Below are positions 1-9,579 of a stretch of 64,000 nt of DNA, piece after piece. The stretch covers positions 114,132 to 178,131 of the forward strand of contig NZ_BEGX01000077.1 in the NCBI RefSeq assembly GCF_002583555.1, in the 5' to 3' direction. Numbering within the stretch: the first letter of the stretch is position 1; each line of letters begins with the position of its first letter. The notes under the pieces are model-generated. The model made no database searches and was not told the DNA's origin. It was given only the letters and a program-made list of their open reading frames with translations. A program made the position numbers and the translations under genes. Origin of the DNA: Pseudonocardia sp. N23. Its GTDB lineage: Bacteria; Actinomycetota; Actinomycetes; Mycobacteriales; Pseudonocardiaceae.

Positions 1-281
1 AGCCGCCGCCAGTTGCGGATCTGGGCCTGGCGTTCCTGCTCGTCGGGGCTCGACCAGTCGAACACCGGCACGAGGCTCGCGAACCCGACGCCCGTCTCCG
101 CCGACGCCTTGCGCGCCTGCGCGATCAGCTCGCGGTCGGCCTTGGGGTAGCGGTGCCAGAAGAACCAGTCGGCCCGCGGCGAGAGCTCCAGCCACCGGTA
201 CCCGAGGTCCGCGGCGCGCCGCAGCTCCTCGGGCACCGAGAGCTGCGCGTGGTACATGTGCGGGTCGAGCGCGATCCGCAC
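1..281 (-). CDS. iolH: IolH-like sugar phosphate isomerase/epimerase (3' part cut by window edge)
   Basis: Only the first 93 codons are present; the gene runs off the left edge. The start is a GTG 2 bases after the iolG stop, with AAGGAG just upstream. The visible N-terminus (IALDPHMYH, ADLGYRWLELSP, then FWHRYPKAD, later SLVPVFDWSSPDE and QIRNW) has the pattern of the xylose-isomerase-like TIM-barrel proteins called IolH in actinobacterial inositol operons. Its place directly after iolG is also where iolH sits in Corynebacterium. The exact reaction of IolH is not well defined; an isomerase or epimerase step on an inosose or sugar-phosphate intermediate is the usual assumption. The metal-binding residues lie in the missing part, so activity cannot be judged. 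Confidence 0.75.
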   Translation of the reverse strand, partial: MRIALDPHMYHAQLSVPEELRRAADLGYRWLELSPRADWFFWHRYPKADRELIAQARKASAETGVGFASLVPVFDWSSPDEQERQAQIRNWRR

Positions 282-283
282 GG

Positions 284-1297
284 TCAGCTCTCCTTGTAGA
301 GGTCGGGCCGCTCGCGCATCGTCACCGGCTCACGCACCCCGGAGGCCAGCGCGCGCAACCCGGTCTCGCACGCGACGGTGGCGGCGTAGCCGTCCCACGC
401 CGACGGCCCGGCGGTCCCGCCCGCGGCGACGGCGTCGATCCAGGTCTGGAACTCGACGTCGAACGCCCGGACGAAGCGCTCGCGCCAGTCCGCCGGCACC
501 CGGCCGCCGAACCGCCCGGCACCCTTGACGATCGCACCGGCACTCTCCGACAGCTCGACGGTGCCGTCCTCGCAGACGACCTCGCCGCGGATGTCGTAGC
601 CGAAACCGGCGTTGACCGACGCCTCGACGTCGACGATCACCCCGGACTCCATCTCCAGCAGCACGAGCAGCGGGTCGTTGAAGCCCTCGCGGGCCTTGCT
701 CGACACCCGCGGCGTGAGCACCGTCACCGCGGCGATCTCGTCGTCGAACATCCAGCGGGCGACGTCGATGTCGTGGACCGTGGAGTCGTTGATGATCATG
801 TCGCTGGTGAAGAAGTCCGGCACCGACGGGTTGCGGTGCGCGGCGTGCATGACCAGCGCCACGCCGATCTCCCCGCCGGTGACGACGGCCTTCATCGCGC
901 GGTACTGGTCGTCGTAGCGGCGCATGAAACCGACGGAGACGAGCCGACGGCCCGTCGCGACCTCGGCGTCGACGATCCGCGAGCAGGCATCCTCGGTGGT
1001 GGCCAGCGGCTTCTCACAGAACACCTGCTTGCCCGCGGCGATCCCGGCCAGCACGTAGCCCTCGTGCGTCGGCCCCCACGAGGTGACGACGACGGCGTCG
1101 ACCCCCGGGTCGGCGATCAGGTCCTCGCCGGTGGCGTGCACGCTCGCCCCCGGGAGGTCGGCCGCGACCGTGCGGGCCCGGTCGAGGTCGACGTCGGTGA
1201 CCGCGGCGACGCGGACCCCCGACAGGACATGGGTGAGCCGCCGGATGTGGTCCTGGCCGATCATGCCCACGCCGATGACGCCGACGTTGAGTGTCAC
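284..1297 (-). CDS. iolG: Inositol 2-dehydrogenase (Gfo/Idh/MocA family)
   Basis: Oxidises myo-inositol to scyllo-inosose with NAD+, the first step of the pathway, in the cytoplasm. The 337-residue product has the Rossmann motif GVGMIG near residues 9-14, the family EKP motif with the catalytic lysine near residue 96, and the D-x3-H pair in DSTVH near residue 175, matching the Lys/Asp/His triad of B. subtilis IolG. The length is normal. The chosen start is a GTG preceded by AAAGGG about 8 bases upstream. It lies 32 bases after the ABC ATPase gene, inside the inositol operon, so its role is well supported by context. Some Gfo/Idh enzymes with this signature also take scyllo-inositol or D-chiro-inositol; substrate range cannot be read from sequence. 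Confidence 0.88.
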   Translation of the reverse strand: MTLNVGVIGVGMIGQDHIRRLTHVLSGVRVAAVTDVDLDRARTVAADLPGASVHATGEDLIADPGVDAVVVTSWGPTHEGYVLAGIAAGKQVFCEKPLATTEDACSRIVDAEVATGRRLVSVGFMRRYDDQYRAMKAVVTGGEIGVALVMHAAHRNPSVPDFFTSDMIINDSTVHDIDVARWMFDDEIAAVTVLTPRVSSKAREGFNDPLLVLLEMESGVIVDVEASVNAGFGYDIRGEVVCEDGTVELSESAGAIVKGAGRFGGRVPADWRERFVRAFDVEFQTWIDAVAAGGTAGPSAWDGYAATVACETGLRALASGVREPVTMRERPDLYKES

Positions 1298-1329
1298 GAG
1301 AGCTGCCCTTTCGTCAGGGAGGGAGGTCG

Positions 1330-2148
1330 TCAGCCGCGCTTGAGCTCGTGCTGGAGCTCCTCGAGCTCCTGCCCGCCCGCCATCTGCGTGGTGAGCTCCT
1401 CGAGGGTGACCGCGGAGCGCTTGCGGTCGAGCACGCACCGGCCCAGCTTCAGGATGATGAAGTGGTCGCCGACCATGTAGGCGTGGTGCGGGTTGTGGGT
1501 GATGAACACGACGCCGAGGCCCGCGTCGCGCGCGGCCGAGGTGTACTTGAGCACCACACCGGACTGCTTGACGCCCAGGGCGGCCGTCGGTTCGTCGAGG
1601 ATCAGCACCCGGGCCCCGAAGTACACGGCGCGGGCGATCGCGACGCACTGGCGCTGCCCACCGGACAGGGTGCCGATGGGCTGGTTGATGTCCTTGACGT
1701 GGATGCCCATCTTCTTGAGCTCCTGGTCGGCGATCTCCCGCATGCCTTTGATGTCCATCGGGGCGCCCGGGAAGGTGCCCTTGCGGATCTCCGAGCCCAG
1801 GAAGAAGTTCCGCCAGACCTCCATCAGGGAGACGACGGCGAGGTCCTGGTAGACAGTGGCGATGCCGTGGTCGAGCGACTCGCGGGGCGAGCCGAACGAG
1901 ACGACCTCGTCGTCGACCTTCAGAACACCCTCGGTGTGCGGGTGCAGCCCTGAGATGATCTTGATCAGGGTGGACTTGCCGGCGCCGTTGTCGCCGAGGA
2001 CGCAGGAGACCTCGCCCGCGTTCACGGTCAGGTTGATGCCCTCCAGCGCGCGGATGGCGCCGTAGGCCTTGCCGACGTTCTCCATCTGGACCAGCGGCGT
2101 CCCCGCCTGCAGGCCCGGGGCCGCGTGTTCGGCGATCGTGTCGGTCAT
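1330..2148 (-). CDS. Sugar ABC transporter ATP-binding protein (inositol import)
   Basis: The ATPase that powers the importer formed with the next two genes. It is 272 residues and carries one nucleotide-binding domain: Walker A GDNGAGKST near residue 53, signature LSGGQ near 160, Walker B VLILDEPTAALG near 182 and the switch histidine in FITHN. RbsA-type sugar ATPases usually have two fused domains of about 500 residues; this single-domain form resembles the FrcA (fructose) subgroup and would act as a homodimer. ATG start. It lies 4 bases after the permease gene. Substrate assignment to inositol rests on its position between iolE and iolG. Confidence 0.88.
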   Translation of the reverse strand: MTDTIAEHAAPGLQAGTPLVQMENVGKAYGAIRALEGINLTVNAGEVSCVLGDNGAGKSTLIKIISGLHPHTEGVLKVDDEVVSFGSPRESLDHGIATVYQDLAVVSLMEVWRNFFLGSEIRKGTFPGAPMDIKGMREIADQELKKMGIHVKDINQPIGTLSGGQRQCVAIARAVYFGARVLILDEPTAALGVKQSGVVLKYTSAARDAGLGVVFITHNPHHAYMVGDHFIILKLGRCVLDRKRSAVTLEELTTQMAGGQELEELQHELKRG

Positions 2149-2152
2149 CGGT

Positions 2153-3229
2153 CTACCGCCTCTGTGTCGCGAGGTTCTTGACGTACAGGTTGACGAGCAC
2201 CGCGAGCAGCAGCATCGCGCCGAGGAAGGCCTTGAACCAGTTGGGGTCCCAGCCGGCGAACACGATTCCCTGCGTCACCATGCCGAAGATGAAGGCGCCG
2301 AGCGCCGAGCCGATCGCCGACCCGTAGCCGCCGGTGAGCAGTGCGCCGCCGACGACGGCGGCGATGATGTAGATGAACTCGTTGCCGACGCCGAGGCCTG
2401 CCTGCACGGACGAGAAGTTGAAGAGCAGGTGCATGCCCAGGAACCATGCGCAGAACGCAACGCCCATGAACAGGCCGATCTTGACCTTCTTGGCGGGGAC
2501 GCCGACGGCGCGCGCGGAGTCCTGGTTGCCGCCGGAGGCGAAGATCCAGTTGCCGGTGCGGGTGCGCAACAGCACCCAGGTGGCGATGGCGACGAACAGG
2601 ATCCACCACAGCACCGTGATCTTCAGCGTGATGAACCCGAGGTCGATGTCGCCCGCGAAGATCGCCCGGGCGGAGGCGAACCCGTCGAGCCGGTCGATGT
2701 TCGTGGTGGCGACGGTGCCGGTGACCAGTTTCGTCACACCGAGGTTGATGCCCTGCAGCACGAAGAAGGTGCTGAGGGTGATCAGGAAGCTGGGGATCCC
2801 GGTGCGTACCACCAGGTATCCGTTGACGAACCCGATGGCCAGCGCTATCAGCAGGCTGACCAGCACGCCGACCCAGGCGTTGACGCTGAACTGGTAGGCG
2901 ATCATCGCCGACGCGAGTGCGGTGGTGGCGACCGCGACACCCGCGGACAGGTCGAACTCACCGCCGATCATCAACAACGCGACGGCGACGGCGACGATGC
3001 CGATGGTGGAGCTCGCGTAGAGCACCGTCGCGAAGGCGGGCAGCGTCCGGAAGGGCGCGGCGACGGCGAAGAAGAAGATGAAGATCGCGATCGCAGCCGC
3101 GAGGGCTCCGACCTCGGGACGGCCGAGGATGCGGGCGGCGAGGGAACGCTGGACGCGGACGGGCTCGTCGACCGGGGGCTTCGGTCGCGGCGATTCCGGC
3201 GACGGCTCTGTCTCCACGGATGTACTCAT
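2153..3229 (-). CDS. Sugar ABC transporter permease (inositol import)
   Basis: Membrane subunit of a ribose/FrcC-type (CUT2) importer, 358 residues. After a charged, proline-rich cytoplasmic N-terminus of about 45 residues there are hydrophobic segments consistent with 8-10 membrane spans, including the conserved GGEFDLSAG motif near residue 90 and GIPSFLITL near residue 145. The C-terminal GGALLTGGYGSAIG block is also typical of RbsC/FrcC proteins. It lies downstream of the binding-protein gene behind a stem-loop and 4 bases upstream of the ATPase gene. It probably moves myo-inositol or a related polyol, judged from context only. Confidence 0.88.
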   Translation of the reverse strand: MSTSVETEPSPESPRPKPPVDEPVRVQRSLAARILGRPEVGALAAAIAIFIFFFAVAAPFRTLPAFATVLYASSTIGIVAVAVALLMIGGEFDLSAGVAVATTALASAMIAYQFSVNAWVGVLVSLLIALAIGFVNGYLVVRTGIPSFLITLSTFFVLQGINLGVTKLVTGTVATTNIDRLDGFASARAIFAGDIDLGFITLKITVLWWILFVAIATWVLLRTRTGNWIFASGGNQDSARAVGVPAKKVKIGLFMGVAFCAWFLGMHLLFNFSSVQAGLGVGNEFIYIIAAVVGGALLTGGYGSAIGSALGAFIFGMVTQGIVFAGWDPNWFKAFLGAMLLLAVLVNLYVKNLATQRR

Positions 3230-3277
3230 CGCGTGCTCCAGGGGGTGTGGCTCAAGGGCGGGACGTGAGGGGCGGAT

Positions 3278-3309
3278 GGAGGGGCCGGACGGCGTCGCCC
3301 GGCCCCTCC
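3278..3309 (-). terminator. Stem-loop between binding-protein and permease genes (attenuator or mRNA stabiliser)
   Basis: Perfect 11-bp arms GGAGGGGCCGG (3278-3288) and CCGGCCCCTCC (3299-3309) around a 10-base loop, 8 bases after the stop of the binding-protein gene read on the minus strand. There is no U-run. In ABC operons such hairpins commonly lower expression of the membrane subunits relative to the binding protein, which fits the position here. Confidence 0.6.
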
Positions 3310-3316
3310 GGGCGCA

Positions 3317-4303
3317 TCAGCGCGTGTTGTTCGCGGCGTAGCCCGCGATCTTCTCGATGTTCGACTTGTCGACGAAGGACGGCCCGGTCAGGACCGGCTT
3401 GCCGCCGCCGAGGTCGTTGCCGTTGGTGAGGTTCAGCCACAGCGACTGCACCGCCATGTAGCCCTGGACGTAGGGCTGCTGGTCGATCGAGAAGTCGATC
3501 GTCCCGGCCTTGATGTCGTTCGCGACGTCGGCGTTGAGGTCGAACGTCACGATCTTGGCCTGGCTGTTCGCACCCTGCTTGGCCTGCAGCGCGGCGAGCG
3601 CGATGGGCGCGCCGAGGGTCACCACGTAGGTGATCGACGGGTCCTGCTGCAGCTTCGCGCCGATGGTCTGCTGCACCGACGGCAGGTCGGTGCCGTTGAC
3701 CTGCAGGTTCTCGGTGTTCGGGAAGCTGGCCTTCACACCGGCGCAGCGCGCCTCGAGCGCGACGGAGCCCTGCTCCTGGACGACGCAGATCGCCTTGCCA
3801 CCCGGGGTCATCTTCGTGCCGGCGGACTGGCCCGCGAGGGTCTCGTCGGAGCCGAAGTACATCCCGATGCCGTACTTCGTGTAGTCGTTGATGCCCGAGT
3901 TGAACGCGACGGTCGGGATGCCCGCCGCCACGGCCTTCTGGGCGGCCGGGCCGACCTGGTCGGCGTAGGCCAGCGTCACGGCGAGGCCGTCGACCTTGGA
4001 GTCGATGGCGTTCTGGATGAGCGTGGCCTGCTGGCCCGCGTCGTTGTTGTTCGAGTACTTCAGGTTGACGTTGAGCTCCTTGGCGGCCTGCTCCGCCCCG
4101 GCGCGGATCTTGTCCCAGAAGGAGTCGCCCGGAGCCTCGTGGGTCACCATCGCGATCGTGTACTGCTTGCCGCCGGCGTTGCCGACGGCAGGACCGCTGT
4201 TGTTGGTGGCCTCGTTCGCGCCACCTTGACTGCTGCACGCAGCCAGCGCGGCGCTCAGAGCGGCCACGACGGCCAGTCCTCGCACCAGCTTCCGCTTGCT
4301 CAT
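3317..4303 (-). CDS. Sugar ABC transporter substrate-binding lipoprotein (inositol)
   Basis: Exported periplasmic-binding-protein-fold lipoprotein of 328 residues, ribose/galactose (peripla_BP_4) type. The N-terminus has a basic stretch (MSKRKLVRG), a hydrophobic core and a lipobox LAAC with the lipidated cysteine near residue 23. The mature part begins with a Ser/Gly/Asn-rich linker, then YTIAMVTHEAPGDSFWD, the usual first strand and sugar-contact region. The start is the ATG preceded by AAGGGAAG; an upstream in-frame start would put 15 residues before the signal peptide and is rejected. It is followed by a strong hairpin and then the permease. It delivers the pathway substrate; myo-inositol is inferred from the operon. 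Confidence 0.88.
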   Translation of the reverse strand: MSKRKLVRGLAVVAALSAALAACSSQGGANEATNNSGPAVGNAGGKQYTIAMVTHEAPGDSFWDKIRAGAEQAAKELNVNLKYSNNNDAGQQATLIQNAIDSKVDGLAVTLAYADQVGPAAQKAVAAGIPTVAFNSGINDYTKYGIGMYFGSDETLAGQSAGTKMTPGGKAICVVQEQGSVALEARCAGVKASFPNTENLQVNGTDLPSVQQTIGAKLQQDPSITYVVTLGAPIALAALQAKQGANSQAKIVTFDLNADVANDIKAGTIDFSIDQQPYVQGYMAVQSLWLNLTNGNDLGGGKPVLTGPSFVDKSNIEKIAGYAANNTR

Positions 4304-4329
4304 CGTTGAGACTTCCCTTCGGAGGGCGA

Positions 4330-4345
4330 CAGCCCGGACGGGCTG
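4330..4345 (-). other. Short hairpin between iolE and the binding-protein gene
   Basis: Arms CAGCCCG (4330-4336) and CGGGCTG (4339-4345) with a 2-base spacer, in the 89-base gap between iolE and the transporter genes. It may act as a weak attenuator or processing site. It is short, so support is limited. Confidence 0.35.
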
Positions 4346-4392
4346 CAAGGGGACTGCTGTGTCGGTACTGCGGTGGTGCCGTTACTGCGGGT

Positions 4393-5316
4393 TCAGTAGG
4401 GCCAGCGGCGCACGGGACCGAGCCCGCAGCCGCGCAGATAGCCCGCGGTCCGGGCGCCGATCGGCAGCGGGATGTGCGGCTCGACCGGGTAGAGGTCCTG
4501 CTCGACGACGGTGAACAGGTCGGTGTCGACGGCGGCCAGCGCGTCGAGCAGCGGCGGCATGTCGGGCTCGCCGCAGGGCGGTTCGACCATGACACCCAGC
4601 GGCACGGCCTCGGCCAGCGAGAGCTTCTCGCGGCGGACGCGGTCGCGGACGACGGGATCCACCTGCTTGAGGTGGACGTAGCGGATCCGCTCGGGGAACC
4701 GCTCCACGATGGCGATGTTGTCGCCGTCGCAGTAGGAGATGTGCCCGGTGTCCAGGCACAGGTTGACGAACCGCGGGTCGGTGTCGGCCAGGAACCGCTC
4801 GACCCGTTGCTGGGTGTCGACGTGGGTGTCGGCGTGCGGGTGGAACACCAGGTCGACGCCGTGCTCCTCGGCGAGGATGCGCCCGAGCCGGTCGTAGCCG
4901 GTGACCAGGTTCTTCCACTGGTCGGGGTCGATGTCCCCGGCCTGGGTGGCCGCGCCGGTGTGCATGTCGGTGTACTGCTCGGGCAGCAGCACGAGGTGCC
5001 GCGCGCCGACCGCGGTGAGCAGCCGGGCCTCCTTCGCGCACGCCTCGACGGCCTCGTCGAGGGCGTCGGCGCCGCGGTGCAGGCCGGCGAAGATCGTCCC
5101 GCCGCACACCTTCAGGTCGCGCACCGCCAGCTCGTCACGCAGCTGCGACGGGTCCTGGGGCATGAACCCGGTCGGGCCGAGCTCGGTCCAGGAGTAGCCG
5201 GCCTGCGCGATCTCGTCGAGGTAGGTCTCCCAGCCGACCTGGTGGGGGTCGGAGGCGAACCACACGCCCCACGAGTCGGGGGCGGTGCCGAGGGTGAGGC
5301 GCTCGAGGGAACCCAT
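4393..5316 (-). CDS. iolE: Inosose dehydratase
   Basis: Dehydrates scyllo-inosose to 3D-trihydroxycyclohexane-1,2-dione, the second step of inositol breakdown, as a metal-dependent TIM-barrel enzyme. The 307-residue protein begins with TAPDSWGVWF, then WTELGPTGFMP, both strongly typical of IolE, and has the metal-site blocks HPHADTHV, LCLDTGHISY and YVHLKQVDP in order, with a final VEPPCGEPDMP/VEQDLYP region. The ATG start overlaps the iolA stop by one base (TAATG), so the two are translationally coupled. Length and motifs are complete. Confidence 0.92.
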   Translation of the reverse strand: MGSLERLTLGTAPDSWGVWFASDPHQVGWETYLDEIAQAGYSWTELGPTGFMPQDPSQLRDELAVRDLKVCGGTIFAGLHRGADALDEAVEACAKEARLLTAVGARHLVLLPEQYTDMHTGAATQAGDIDPDQWKNLVTGYDRLGRILAEEHGVDLVFHPHADTHVDTQQRVERFLADTDPRFVNLCLDTGHISYCDGDNIAIVERFPERIRYVHLKQVDPVVRDRVRREKLSLAEAVPLGVMVEPPCGEPDMPPLLDALAAVDTDLFTVVEQDLYPVEPHIPLPIGARTAGYLRGCGLGPVRRWPY

Positions 5317-6812
5317 TACTCGGCCGTCGGGAAGTGGAAGCCGGCCTCGCTCGGCGCAGCGACCCGCGGCCAGCGCGTCGTCACGACCTTGGCGCGGGTG
5401 TAGAACGCGACGCCCTCGGGGCCGTGGATGTGGGACTGCCCGAACAGCGAGTCCTTCCAGCCGCCGAAGGAGTAGTAGGCCATCGGCACCGGGATGGGGA
5501 CGTTGATGCCGATCATGCCGACCTTCACGCCGCGCTGGAACCGCCGCGCCGCCTCGCCGGACGAGGTGAAGATGGCGGTGCCGTTGCCGTAGGGGTTGGC
5601 GTTGATCAGCGCGATCGCCTCGTCGACGTCGCCTGCCCGGACGACCGTCAGCACCGGGCCGAAGATCTCCTCGGTGTAGACGTCCATGTCGGGGGTGACG
5701 CCGTCGATCACGGTGGGGCCCACGAAGAACCCGTTCTCGTGGCCGGGGACCGACAGGCCGCGACCGTCGACGGTGAGTGTCGCGCCCTGGGCCTCGCCGG
5801 TCCCGATGAGCCCGACGATGCGGTCGCGGGCGGCGGCGGTGACGACCGGGCCCATCTCGGAGGTGTCGTCGCGACCCGGGCCGACCTTGACCGCGCGGGC
5901 CTTCTCGGCGACGGCGGCGACCAGATCGTCGCCCGCCCCGCCGACGGCCACGGCCGCGGAGATCGCCATGCAACGCTCACCGGCGGAGCCGAACGCGGCG
6001 GCGACGAGATGGTCGGAGGCGAAGTCGATCGACGCGTCGGGCAGCACGACGGCGTGGTTCTTCGCCCCGCCCAGTGCCTGCACGCGCTTGCCGTTGGCCG
6101 TGCCGCGCTCGTGGATGTAGCGGGCGATCGGGGTCGAGCCGACGAACGAGACCGCGGCGACGTCGTCGTGGTCGAGCAGCGCGTCGACGGCGGTCTTGTC
6201 GCCGTGCAGGACGGTGAACACGCCGTCGGGCAGCCCGGCCGCGGACCACATCTCCGCGATCAGCATCGACGCGGACGGGTCGCGCTCGGACGGCTTGAGG
6301 ACGAACGTGTTGCCGCACGCGATCGCCACCGGGTGCATCCACATCGGGACCATCACCGGGAAGTTGAACGGCGTGATCCCCGCGCAGACGCCGATCGGCT
6401 CGCGGAACGAGTGCACGTCGACGCCGGTGGAGACCTGGTCGGAGAAGTCGCCCTTGAGCAGCTGCGGGATGCCGCAGGCGAACTCGACGACCTCCAGGCC
6501 GCGCTGCACCTCGCCGCGGGCGTCGGAGACGACCTTGCCGTGCTCGTCGGACACGATCTCGGCGAGCTCGCCGATGCGGGCGTTGACGATCTCGCGGAAC
6601 GCGAAGAGCACCTTGGTCCGCGCCGAGAGCGACGACTGGGACCAGTCGGCGAACGCCGTGGCGGCCGACCGGACGGCGCTGTCGACGTCGGCGACGTCGG
6701 CGAGCACCACCTCGGCCTGCTGCTCCCCGGTCGCCGGGTTCCACACGGGCGCGGTCCGGCCGGACGTGCCGGTCTCGGGCTTGCCGCCGATCCAGTGGGT
6801 GATGGTCCTCAA
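5316..6812 (-). CDS. iolA: Methylmalonate-semialdehyde dehydrogenase (CoA-acylating)
   Basis: Converts malonic or methylmalonic semialdehyde to acetyl-CoA or propionyl-CoA with NAD+ and CoA, the last step of inositol and of valine breakdown. The 498-residue protein is an aldehyde dehydrogenase of MmsA/IolA type: [11 protein letters not shown] near residue 150, the KPSERDPSA block, and the catalytic cysteine in GERCMA near residue 285; the C-terminal [13 protein letters not shown] motif is typical. The best start is a TTG that overlaps the iolD stop by 4 bases (TTGA), preceded by GAGAGGAC; no ATG or GTG nearer the conserved ITHWIGGK block is available. Position between iolD and iolE supports the iol role. 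Confidence 0.92.
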   Translation of the reverse strand: MRTITHWIGGKPETGTSGRTAPVWNPATGEQQAEVVLADVADVDSAVRSAATAFADWSQSSLSARTKVLFAFREIVNARIGELAEIVSDEHGKVVSDARGEVQRGLEVVEFACGIPQLLKGDFSDQVSTGVDVHSFREPIGVCAGITPFNFPVMVPMWMHPVAIACGNTFVLKPSERDPSASMLIAEMWSAAGLPDGVFTVLHGDKTAVDALLDHDDVAAVSFVGSTPIARYIHERGTANGKRVQALGGAKNHAVVLPDASIDFASDHLVAAAFGSAGERCMAISAAVAVGGAGDDLVAAVAEKARAVKVGPGRDDTSEMGPVVTAAARDRIVGLIGTGEAQGATLTVDGRGLSVPGHENGFFVGPTVIDGVTPDMDVYTEEIFGPVLTVVRAGDVDEAIALINANPYGNGTAIFTSSGEAARRFQRGVKVGMIGINVPIPVPMAYYSFGGWKDSLFGQSHIHGPEGVAFYTRAKVVTTRWPRVAAPSEAGFHFPTAE

Positions 6813-8713
6813 CGGTCGTCCTCTCGGTTCTCTGCCGGCGTGACGAGCGGGCGCTGGCCCGCCTTCGCGTGCTCGTAGGTCTTGCGGGCCTCGCGGGTCG
6901 AGCCGAGCGCGGAGACCTCGGAGACGGGAACGTCCCACCAGCTCTCCGGCGACGGGACCGGCGCGAGCGGGTCGGTCTCGATGTGGATGGCGGTCGTGCG
7001 GGTGGCGGCCCGCGCGACGACGATCGCGTCGCGCAGTTCGGCGATCGTACGGACCCGGATGACGTCCGCGCCCAGGCTCGCCACGTTCGCGGCCAGGTCG
7101 ACCGGCAGTGTCGCGCCGTCGAGCTCACCCGTCGCCGGGTCGCGGAAGCGGTAGGACGTGCCGAAGCGCTGGCTGCCCAGTGACTCCGACAGCGCCCCGA
7201 TGGAGGAGAAGCCGTGGTTCTGCACGAGGACCAGGTTGAGCTTGATCCCCTCGGACACCGCCGTCACGACCTCGCTGCTCATCATCAGGTACGAGCCGTC
7301 GCCGACCAGGGCGAACACCTCGCGGTCGGGCGCGGCCATCTTGACCCCGAGCGCGCCGGCGATCTCGTAGCCCATGCAGGAGTACGCGTACTCGACGTGG
7401 TAGGCCTTCTCCTCGCGCGCCCGCCACAGCATCTGCAGGTCACCGGGCAGCGACCCGGCCGCCTGCACGACGACGTCGCGCGGGTCGAGCATCTCGTCGA
7501 GGGCACCGAGGACCTCGGTCTGCGCCGGCAGCGGGGTGTGCCCGAGGTGGTACGCGTCGTCGACGACCCGGGTCCAGCGCTCGCGGTGCTCGGTGTAGGA
7601 GGCGAGGTGGGCGTCGCCGACGCGGTACCCCTCGACCGCGTCGGCGAGCGCCTCCAACCCGGCCCGGGCGTCGGTGACCACCGACGCCCCGGCGTGCTTG
7701 CCCGCGTCGAACGCGGCGACATTGAGGTTCACGAAGCGTACGTCCGGGTTCGCGAACGCGGTGCGGGACGCGGTGGTGAAGTCGCTCCAGCGGGTCCCGA
7801 CGCCGATGACGACGTCGGCGTCGCGGGCCAGCGCGTTGGCGACCGGCGAGCCGGTGGACCCGACCCCGCCGACGGCCTGGGGGTGGTCCCACAGCAGCGC
7901 ACCCTTGCCCGCCTGGGTGTCGGCGACCGGGATGCCGGTGGCCTCGGCGAACGCGCGCAACGCGGCGTAGGCCTCGGAGTAGTGGACACCGCCACCGGCG
8001 ACGAGCAGCGGCTTCGTCGCGGCGCGGACGATCTCCGCGGCGCGGGCGATCGCGGCGGGCTCCGGCACCGGGCGGGCGACGTGCCAGACCCGGCGCGCGA
8101 ACAGCTCCTGGGGCCAGTCGAACGCCTCGGCCTGCACGTCCTGGGGGAGCGCGATCGTCACCGCGCCGGTCTCGGCGGGGTCGGTGAGTGCCCGCATCGC
8201 GCCCAGCAGCGCCGAGGGCAGCTGCTCGGGACGCCACACCCGGTCGAAGAACCGCGACAGCGGCCGGAACGCGTCGTTGACCGAGACGTCGCCGGAGTCG
8301 GGGCGCTCCAGCTCCTGCAGCACCGGCGAGGCGACGCGGGTGGCGAAGACGTCGCTGGGCAGCAGCAGGACCGGGATCCGGTTGGTCGTCGCGAGCGCGG
8401 CGCCGGTGAGCATGTTCGTCGAACCCGGGCCGATCGACGCGGTGCAGGCCATGGCCTGCAGCCGGTTGCGCATCCGTGAGTAGCCGACGGCCGCGTGCAC
8501 CATGCCCTGCTCGTTGCGGGCCAGGTGGTAGGGCAGGTCGTCGTCGCCGGTGCGGGCGGCCTGCAGCAGCGCCTGGCCGACGCCGGCGACGTTGCCGTGG
8601 CCGAAGATGCCGAAGCAACCCGGGATCAGCCGCTGCTCGACGCCGTCGCGCTCGCTGTACTGGTTCGCGAGGAACCGCACGAGTGCCTGGGCGACGGTGA
8701 GCCGGACGGTCAC
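6809..8713 (-). CDS. iolD: Trihydroxycyclohexane-1,2-dione hydrolase (TPP enzyme)
   Basis: Opens the cyclohexanedione ring to 5-deoxy-D-glucuronate. The 634-residue protein has the three-domain thiamine-diphosphate fold: N-terminal pyrimidine domain with the glutamate region and [13 protein letters not shown] near residue 90, a central domain, and the C-terminal TPP motif starting at [12 protein letters not shown] near residue 450 and ending at [20 protein letters not shown] near residue 33 is an IolD hallmark. GTG start, sharing GTGA with the iolB stop. The length is usual for IolD. Confidence 0.93.
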   Translation of the reverse strand: MTVRLTVAQALVRFLANQYSERDGVEQRLIPGCFGIFGHGNVAGVGQALLQAARTGDDDLPYHLARNEQGMVHAAVGYSRMRNRLQAMACTASIGPGSTNMLTGAALATTNRIPVLLLPSDVFATRVASPVLQELERPDSGDVSVNDAFRPLSRFFDRVWRPEQLPSALLGAMRALTDPAETGAVTIALPQDVQAEAFDWPQELFARRVWHVARPVPEPAAIARAAEIVRAATKPLLVAGGGVHYSEAYAALRAFAEATGIPVADTQAGKGALLWDHPQAVGGVGSTGSPVANALARDADVVIGVGTRWSDFTTASRTAFANPDVRFVNLNVAAFDAGKHAGASVVTDARAGLEALADAVEGYRVGDAHLASYTEHRERWTRVVDDAYHLGHTPLPAQTEVLGALDEMLDPRDVVVQAAGSLPGDLQMLWRAREEKAYHVEYAYSCMGYEIAGALGVKMAAPDREVFALVGDGSYLMMSSEVVTAVSEGIKLNLVLVQNHGFSSIGALSESLGSQRFGTSYRFRDPATGELDGATLPVDLAANVASLGADVIRVRTIAELRDAIVVARAATRTTAIHIETDPLAPVPSPESWWDVPVSEVSALGSTREARKTYEHAKAGQRPLVTPAENREDDR

Positions 8714-9579
8714 TGAGAGGCCTCCGTCGTGGTCGTGAGGGGCAGCCGGGCGTCGACGGCCTGGGACTCCCACGTGCCGCGGACCCAGGCGTGCGCCGGG
8801 TCGTCGCAGATCAGCCACGCGCGTTCCGGGTCGGGTCCGGCCATGACGTTGAGGTAGTAGAGGTGGTAGCCGGGCATGGCCATCGACGGGCCGTGCCAGC
8901 CGTGCGGGATGAGTACGGTGTCCCCGGTCCGGACCTCGGCGCACACGTCGATCTCCCGGTCGGGCCCGGAGGTGTAGACGCGCTGGAAGCCGGGGCCGTC
9001 GCCGTCGACCTCGAAGTAGTAGATCTCCTCGAGCCGGGCCTCGCCCTCGCGCGCCTCGTCGTGCTTGTGCGGGGGATAGGACGACCAGTTGCCCTCCGGC
9101 GTCAGGACCTCGACGGCGATCAGCTTGTCGGCCTCGAACGCGGCGGGCGTGCAGAAGTTGTTGACCTGCCGGCTCGACTGGCCGGCGCCGCGCAGCTCGA
9201 CCTGAACGCCCTCGGCGGGGCCGTAGCGGGCGGGCAGCCGCCGCGACGCACGAGCCGCGGGCAGCGCGAACCTGCCGCCGGCCTGCGAGGACACGGTGAC
9301 CTCCGCGTCGCGAGGCGCGTACGCGAAGTCGGTGACCCGGGTGAAGACGCCCCGGCGACCGGCCAGCTCGAACCGTTCCCCGTCGACCTCGACCACGCAG
9401 GAGCCCGACAGCGGCAGGACGACGGTCTCGTCCTCGCCCGTCGCGAAGCTCGCGGTGCCGCCGGCCGGGAGGTCGAGCACGCGCAGCGAGCTGTAGCCCC
9501 AGCCCACGGACTCCGGGGTCACGACCAGGGAGAACGTCCCGTCGGCGGTCTCCCCCTGGCGAACGACGTGCGTGCTCAC
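8710..9579 (-). CDS. iolB: 5-deoxy-glucuronate isomerase
   Basis: Isomerises 5-deoxy-D-glucuronate to 2-deoxy-5-keto-D-gluconate. The 289-residue protein is a two-lobed cupin: VGWGYSSLRVLDLPAGG near residue 25, then in the second lobe WSSYPPHKHDE near residue 165 with metal-binding histidines, the glutamate in LEEIYYF and the C-terminal histidine in LIPHGWHGPS. These are the classic IolB metal ligands. GTG start, overlapping the stop of the upstream aldolase-like gene by 4 bases. Confidence 0.92.
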   Translation of the reverse strand: MSTHVVRQGETADGTFSLVVTPESVGWGYSSLRVLDLPAGGTASFATGEDETVVLPLSGSCVVEVDGERFELAGRRGVFTRVTDFAYAPRDAEVTVSSQAGGRFALPAARASRRLPARYGPAEGVQVELRGAGQSSRQVNNFCTPAAFEADKLIAVEVLTPEGNWSSYPPHKHDEAREGEARLEEIYYFEVDGDGPGFQRVYTSGPDREIDVCAEVRTGDTVLIPHGWHGPSMAMPGYHLYYLNVMAGPDPERAWLICDDPAHAWVRGTWESQAVDARLPLTTTTEASQ

